Below, piece after piece: positions 57,641 to 64,000 of a stretch of DNA of 64,000 nucleotides (within the stretch, counting starts at the first letter, position 1; the number at the start of each line of letters is the position of its first letter). The notes beneath the pieces were generated by a model, which saw only the letters and a program-made list of their open reading frames with translations, had not been told where the DNA came from and ran no database searches. The stretch lies in the NCBI GenBank assembly GCA_012934845.2, contig WNNJ02000277.1, positions 62,001-126,000 of the forward strand, read 5' to 3'. This DNA is from Pomphorhynchus laevis. Taxonomy: Eukaryota > Acanthocephala > Palaeacanthocephala > Echinorhynchida > Pomphorhynchidae. The translations under genes were made by a program, and so were the position numbers.

Positions 57641-60600
57641 ATACAACTTGACCAGCCGTCTTCTTTTTTCTTCTACGGCCTCAGGTCCAGGGGGATCTGA
57701 GCCCCCAACCTATCCAACACGCCGCCCTTCAACTGAACAACCCGGGGTCTTTCACCCCCGAAGAATCCAATCGAGGCGAACTATGCTGGGTAAGCGAGAG
57801 ACAAGGAACTTAAGAAACCTTAGCTTTTGCTCTGTGGGACGTCTTCTCGAAAAGAAGAGTAATCCCGAGATAGCCCAAATATCTCAGAGGCGCATTTGGG
57901 TTTTCCCATTTAATGACATATGCTCAGCCCGTTTCAGGGCCCACCTAGCTCTCTTCAGAATACGTTTAAGTCCATCCAGTCAGCTTTCTCCAACCAGTTC
58001 ACCGTAATGGTGAACCCCAGGTATTTTACCCGATTTGTGAAGGTGGGAAGTGGTTCAGAGGTAAATATGGAGAGCGCAGAGAGTGCTAATCTCTTAAATT
58101 TTTGCTTTGCTGCAGGGATGCAATAAAAGATAACCACCTGTGATTTCGCGGAGTTTAAAATAAAATTGAATTAAGGTAACAGGACTTTTAATCGTGAAAA
58201 GAACCGGATGATGTCAGAGACTACGTCTTTACACCTGTGTCCAGTGAACAGGGCTGTGGTTTCATCAGCGTACACCACTAGATGTTGTTCACGTTTAAAT
58301 ATTTTAAAGAAGTAAATGGAGGCAACAAGAAATAAGATAGGAGAAAGTGGTGAACCTTAAGGCACACCCGTAATAGGGTAGACTGACGCGCATCAGGGTC
58401 GTCTTTATAGTAAAAACGCTTGGTGTACAACAGAATCTCCACCCTGTTCACAATTCTCGCAGGCAATCCGAGTGACCTGAGTGAAGAGATCACGAAGGGA
58501 ATGGAGATGCGATCAAATGCAGCAGAAAAGTTAAGGAAAACAGCCACAACATCCACCTCAACAACTTTTGAATAAACCGAGCGACCTTTAACGAACCTAT
58601 GAAAATTGGGAGGGATCAAATTACGGATTAAATATTTGCGGATTTAACGCGCAAGCGCTTTTTCGTAAATCGACACGAGGGCATTTTGAATCGAAATGGG
58701 TCGCAGATCTTCAAAAAACATGAGCAGGATGTTTTCTTAGGAATAAAAATACGCTTATTAATATTGATGCCTGATAAATGGGATGGGGAGGCTAAAAGCA
58801 TTGTGACGGCCACCTCTCTTATCTGGTTGGCTGTCAAAAGCTGACAAACCCTAGAAAAAAGTGGAGCGACAAATTTGGAGGTGCCCGGGAGTGGATACCA
58901 GGAGTTAAGGATATTCGTAACAAATAGATCCCGACTCCTAAAATTATTCCAAGGCGGGATCGGTTGAGGTGATTGAGTGGCTCCATAGTTGTGTAGGGCT
59001 AGTGACTCATCCAAAACTTTGTCAAGGTCTACATTTTCTATCCAACCCAATGCTCAATCCTTCAAACAAACAAACTTCTCCTTCTTGAAAATCTTCCAAA
59101 AGGAAGACTGAGAAGGATTAAAGCGAGCAATACTCGTCCTATCCCTACTCAGCTGGAACCTATATCTAGTGCTCCAGTATTCATTCGAGATGACCTGTCT
59201 GGAGGAAACAGAGAGATTAGGGAGGTTAAGCAATTTCGCTAGGACCTTGAATTTCGTCGGAGTAGGATTGTATATACGACCTTTATATGTAGTCGATAAA
59301 ATCGCGGTAGTTTGAGAATAGAAGAAGGTATTAAATTCGATCAGACTCTCATTTCCTATTATGGAAAAGAGTTGGATATCCGCTTGAAAGAAGGCCACTC
59401 TGATCGGATACAAGTGAAACCTTCTTCGAAGCAACATATATTCCTCAATTCTCCAACGAATTAGGTCATGAGAGGTGGACAATTGCTGACGCGACTGCTC
59501 CGTGCAGAGGGGTTTTAACAACCTCCTCGAGTGAAGCAGTAAAACGTCGAGGATAGAATTTGTTGATATGCAATGAAAGGTAGGGGTCGGTGGTTTGTGA
59601 ATAAGATAACCGTTCCTAGCTCTGCGAAGTACTGCATTGATCCAACGACCAGTGCTGTCGTTGAAATCCCCAAGTATCATGTCATAGCCGCTGTCGATAA
59701 TACTATCCAGGAGGTCACGGTTCTTGTGAATCTCCACTGGACGGATGTAGACATTGGCTAGACTGAGGCGTTTACCGTTCTTACAGAGTGAAACTACGAA
59801 TCAATTCATGGCTGGACATGAATAGTTTAATAGGAGGGAGAACCTTAAGGAGCACTTAACTAGGGTCAAGAGTCCTTAAGATGAAGAGAGTGAGGTGGGG
59901 TTATGCACGGAGTATAGTGGGAATTAATGTGCTTTGGAATAATTTGAGTAATGTTTTGGGGGGAGACGGATAGACCGCGTCTCCTGAAGGACTATAACAT
60001 CTGCATATCTACAGGATAGAAGTCGAAAAGCAGGATGACCTCCCAAATTTCAATGAAGGATATTCAGTGAAAAAGGGTCCGAGTACTCTGCATTGTGATG
60101 GATTAGTTGGATAGCGGATTGCCTACCTAGAAAGAGCTATATGCAGTAAGGTTTCCCTTTCGGCACCAGCTCATTCAGAGTAGGTACTTGCCCCTGGGCG
60201 GCATCTTCATTTCCCCGATACATTCTTGACTTAAGAAGTTTTCCGATCTTGATAGGGGGACGGCGTGGGCCGAACCCTCTTCTTTTTGGAAACTGGAATT
60301 GACCCCGAGGACGGTAGGGTGGGTTTCGAGCAAAGCACCGAAACCACACTTGAAACTAATTCCTCCATCTTCTTAAGGGCAGTATTAATTCTAAGATCAA
60401 CAATCTTCATCATATCATAATCTGCCATCCGGGCGGCATGGACAAACGATTCAGCCTTAGGATGGGGAAGCTTGAATAGGTTGCAATATGATTTAAAGTG
60501 GTAACACTTCTGTGTTTATGCGGAATGTTCACACCAGCAGTTCGAGCATGAAGGGGAGCCAGACATTTCTCCAACTTAGAAAACGCCGGGCAAGTGGCAG

Positions 60601-60760
60601 AACCATATACCTCACACGTAGTCGTCAGTGTGCATGTGGAAGCTCAATGCCCCCATGTGTGCCATCTGGCGTAATGTGGATAAGTAAAGTCTTCTATGCT
60701 TATCTTAGTGAAGTGAAGGTTAAAACCCATATATGGGTTGCTAGCTGATTTACTCAGGAT
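57640..60760 (-). mobile_element. APE-type LINE (I/Jockey/R1-like group), copy B
   Basis: Minus strand in order: ORF1 end (about 60.70-60.14 kb; a Cys-bearing stretch, then PPYRPRGQFQFPKRRGFGPR-like basic tail); endonuclease (about 60.05-59.55 kb, ADVIVLQETRS, MILGDFNDSTGRW, NSILDVLLLHSRR); linker to RT in a 227-codon frame (59737-59054); RT start (59050-58628, IPPWNNFRSRDL, VTMLLASP); RT palm (58619-58278, VAVFLNFSAAFDRISIPFV, SLGLPARIVNRVEILLYTKRF); C-terminal region down to about 57.64 kb. Broken but better kept than copy A at 8.0-11.3 kb, and without copy A's internal triplication. Copy A has LFLDFSS where this has VFLNFSA. Confidence 0.85.
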
Positions 60761-60799
60761 ACCAGCTTGCACAGCTGTTGCGGCACAAAAGCCGATCGA

Positions 60800-63470
60800 C
60801 AAAGGGAAACTTTTCCCTTTTACTGACTGGAAGTTGCAGATATTATACGCCTTTTCAAGACAGACTATATCACGCTATTCTAACATACTGGCAAATTGGT
60901 GGTTTTTAAAGTAGCGAAGATTGGCTTTATTTCAAGAGATCCGAATTCTGGAAGTGATGCCTTGAAATATTGTTGATAATTTTTGAGCAAATCAGATGTG
61001 GCAAATGATATTTTTACTGACGACTCCAGGTATTTGACCGAATTAAATAGCACTGTTAGGCAAATTCATTGAAAAGGAACGTAGAAACGTATTGTATAGG
61101 TTATGTCTTTCAATCGGCTTTTTTAGCGATATAATTGCTAAATCTTTTAGTTTTGGGATGGGGGAAGAACCTTCATTATCACCAGACAACATGAAACACC
61201 ACTTACCTTCTTTGTTCTAGAATTTGAGATCGATTTACCTTGAAATCTTTTTTGTTGTTGTAGAATTATCCATGATTTTTTGAACTGTTTTTGGATTGCT
61301 TTGATGCTCCGTCATGCACAAATCTATCTCGCACATTAATCTCAGTTAAATAGCATTTCTCATAACTCACAATGTGGTTTCATGTATATACATATTTTAC
61401 GACGTTTATATATTGCGTTTACATTTAAATCATTATAATTTACCACGTTCACAAGTATAATATGGTTTATTTTCTAATTAAACCGGGTGTTTTACCCAAG
61501 AAACAAATATTCTTTATTAGTGAGTGATTTTATTTGTTCGGCCACCTTTCGTTCCCGATATCCATTGATGATCCGGCATCGCTAGTGTAAGGAAAGAGGC
61601 CTCTGTGACTCTCTTCTGTCTAATATTTCATTGTCCAATCCGCTGTTGAGTAATTGGACGGATCTGAGATAGTTTATGAAAGGACTATCGCTACGGCTGA
61701 TGTAAGCCAGCCAATTATTTAGCCGTTGATCGACTTATGTCGAAAAGATGTTGCCTAAACTGCTCCACGGAGGCTAATTGGCAATAGGTGTCAGCTCAAA
61801 ATTCACTACAGAGCTCGTCGAACAATGATGTAGCATTCTATTAGTTGGGATATAAAACGTGCAGAAAGTAATGGTCTTTGTCTAAATTTATTATTTCAGA
61901 TCATAAATTTTATCTAGCAGAAAGTAAAAATGGAAATAAAACTGTTTTTCATAATTCACGATTAATAACCGTAAAAATACAAAAGTCGACGATTGTCATG
62001 TATTTGGAACCATGCAAGAATTTTTTAGTATAGTCTGTCTGCTGAATACCCCAGATAATTTTGGTTTCAAAAGATTTGCCAATCCCGGACTTGCTAGCTC
62101 TTTCCATCTCTTAAGAGTAGTTGATCCTAAAAACATTATTTAAGGGATTAAAATAAATCAGTTTAATTTCAGAAAAAATTAAAAGTAAATCAAAATAATA
62201 TTGAAACTAGCATTTGAAACAAACAAGAAACATCGAACAGCAGTAAGGAGGTGATATTTCATCGGTCATTTTGAATCATGCTCTTATCAATAACAATGAA
62301 GTGGAATTTGATAATACCAGGATGCATGAAGCAGATGTTAATTATTTCCATCGACTGAAACTGTAATCAATTCATATCAATGCTGTAGGAAAATGGATTC
62401 AGATCAACAAGTCTAACTATATTTTAGAAATAAGAAATGATTGCATCAATTATGAGTCTTTGAATTCTTCTTGAGTACTTCTACGTAAGTATGTCTGTAA
62501 AATAATTTTAGTTTCTTTTTCATGAAAATGGTCACTGAGATTGGTCTAAACGTCACAGTCCTCGTGGGATAAAATGCGTTTTAAAACTAACATTTGATCT
62601 GTAAAAATAAGAGACAATCAAAAATGTTTTTTTATATGTAAAGAACCTGTATATATGCCCCGTATAAAATTTCCTGAAACTATTGAACGTACTTCACTGA
62701 TAGAAATATCATGTTTCTTCAAAATAATAATTATTAAGGTATTATTTCGAAATAATAGTTATTAATAATAGTTATTATTTTATATATATGCTTCACACCA
62801 AGTCATAATTGAGGATGGTTAAGGTATGAATTTCTCATTCAATAAGTTATTTATTGATCTAAATAGAAAATTTCAATACTAAAAAGTTCAATTAAGAATG
62901 TTGTACTCCAGTTACTTGTAAGACATTTAAGAATTATCGCTAACGAGTTATTTAAGAAAACATTTTATTCATAATAATAAATCTTTTTTCTTAAATTTTT
63001 CATTAAAGACAGTAAAATATTTTCAGAAGTATGACTCATTTTCCTTAAATTTCGCGTTTAAATTTCGAACTTTGATGTTTTGTCTTATAGTTTTATGTAA
63101 AATTGAGAAATGTGTAAAGTAAAAAAACCGGAAAATATAATCACGTTACGAACTCATAAAAAATGTTAAAAATATTATCTTTTATAATAAACAATTTATG
63201 TAATTAAATAAAATAATTTAAAAATTGAAATTATGATTTTAAAAATTAAATACGGAATATACATCGAAAATTATGCTTTGGTATGAAACATTAATTAATA
63301 CACCATTAATTATTTAAGAAAATATTGCTTAAATAAGATCGACATTTGAAAAATCTTAGATTAATGGCGCATTATCCACTAATTATGGATAAAATTAATT
63401 AAACTAATTTATGGATATTTAACCCATCAAATACGGGTTATTTTAATGAGCAACAATGCCTATTTGTAAT
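60800..63470. other. No gene recognised; one PLE scrap
   Basis: Mostly AT-rich. A short piece at about 61395-61480 resembles the minus-strand start of PLE family 2 (ttacatttaaatcattataatt, agtataata). A higher-GC stretch at 61.55-61.85 kb has no motif I know; it may be a SINE or LINE scrap. Confidence 0.35.
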
Positions 63471-63477
63471 GTATCAA

Positions 63478-63507
63478 GATTGTACATTAATGTATTAATG
63501 TACAATC
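63478..63507. repeat. Perfect 14-bp-arm palindrome at the satellite border
   Basis: GATTGTACATTAAT, GT, ATTAATGTACAATC. Its right arm overlaps the first bases of the first satellite unit. Confidence 0.9.
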
Positions 63508-64000
63508 AGAGGGTGGTGGTTGACTCTTTAAACCCGTTGATGCAGATAAGTAAGGATATTCACATATGGACGCATTTAAAAGCAGATGGTGTTTTAACTT
63601 TTCACCAAAAGAAACTGAAATTAATAAAACGTTGGTTTTGTCTTGTTGTCTCGATAATCATTTCATTTTTATATTTTATATGAAATGAATACAAGACAAT
63701 CAGAGGGTGGTGGTTGACTCTTTAAACCCGTTGATGCAGATAAGTAAGGATATTCACATATGGACGCATTTAAAAGCAGATGGTGTTTTAACTTTTCACC
63801 AAAAGAAACTGAAATTAATAAAACGTTGGTTTTGTCTTGTTGTCTCGATAATCATTTCATTTTTATATTTTATATGAAATGAATACAAGACAATCAGAGG
63901 GTGGTGGTTGACTCTTTAAACCCGTTGATGCAGATAAGTAAGGATATTCACATATGGACGCATTTAAAAGCAGATGGTGTTTTAACTTTTCACCAAAAGA
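63502..64000. repeat. 194-bp satellite array, runs off the window
   Basis: Units start at 63502, 63696 and 63890 with acaatcagagggtggtggtt; the period is exactly 194 bp and the copies look identical. At least 2.5 units are present and the array continues past the end. A 75-codon open frame over the first unit (63456-63683) is not supported as a gene. Confidence 0.95.

Noticed and set aside
63456-63683. 75-codon open frame at the satellite border
   Set aside because: Lies over the palindrome and the first satellite unit; not continued in the next unit as a gene.

Overview
The window is AT-rich nuclear DNA from an animal, most likely an invertebrate. The signs are spliceosomal introns in a transporter gene, an intron-bearing tRNA-Ile(UAU), several LINE clades, many Penelope-like elements (PLEs) with GIY-YIG endonucleases, and repeats that carry hammerhead-ribozyme-like (HHR) cores. 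A flatworm-like genome would fit (AT-rich, PLEs, tRNA-headed ribozyme repeats), but nothing here fixes the species.

Host genes are few. (1) An ammonium-transporter (Amt/MEP/Rh family) gene on the minus strand, about 18.2 to 5.6 kb. I assembled ten exons by hand; their lengths and phases close on 403 codons plus a stop. Introns are either about 55 nt or 0.4 to 5.8 kb, and the long ones are filled with repeats. Both pore histidines typical of Amt proteins are replaced. (2) tRNA-Ile(UAU) at 25.1 kb. (3) An intact single-exon 519-codon gene of unknown function at 49.0-50.5 kb (+), with a poly(A) signal. (4) A long intact frame at 26.1-28.2 kb (+): the C-terminal zinc-finger/nuclease-like part of a LINE protein joined in frame to a long Asn/Ser/Asp-rich tail. 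It may be exapted.

The rest is mostly transposable elements. LINEs: two copies of one APE-type family (8.0-11.3 and 57.6-60.8 kb, both -), one CR1/L2-like copy (28.8-31.8 kb, -), one RTE-like scrap (34.2 kb, +), and several pieces of LINE proteins with Cys-rich N-termini or zinc-finger/nuclease-like C-termini (20.0-22.6 -, 23.2-24.5 +, 46.3-46.8 +, 52.6-54.8 -). PLEs: one young, nearly whole element with inverted terminal repeats (37.56-40.19 kb, +) and many old pieces of an AT-rich second family (0.15-0.8, 25.4-25.9, 28.2-28.7, 34.7-35.3, 41.8-43.6, 54.9-55.5, 55.8-56.9 kb), plus a GIY-YIG piece between direct repeats at 32.7-34.1 kb.

The most interesting layer is the small HHR-bearing repeats. 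They comprise a ~437-bp monomer in tandem at 2.3-3.5 kb and alone at 40.3-40.8 kb, resembling an animal retrozyme; a separate family with a permuted, stem-II-open core whose stems covary (11.4, 11.9, 26.0 kb); a fold-back with a core in each arm (35.4-35.7 kb); and a ~380-bp tandem array (44.0-45.15 kb). The window ends inside a 194-bp satellite array.
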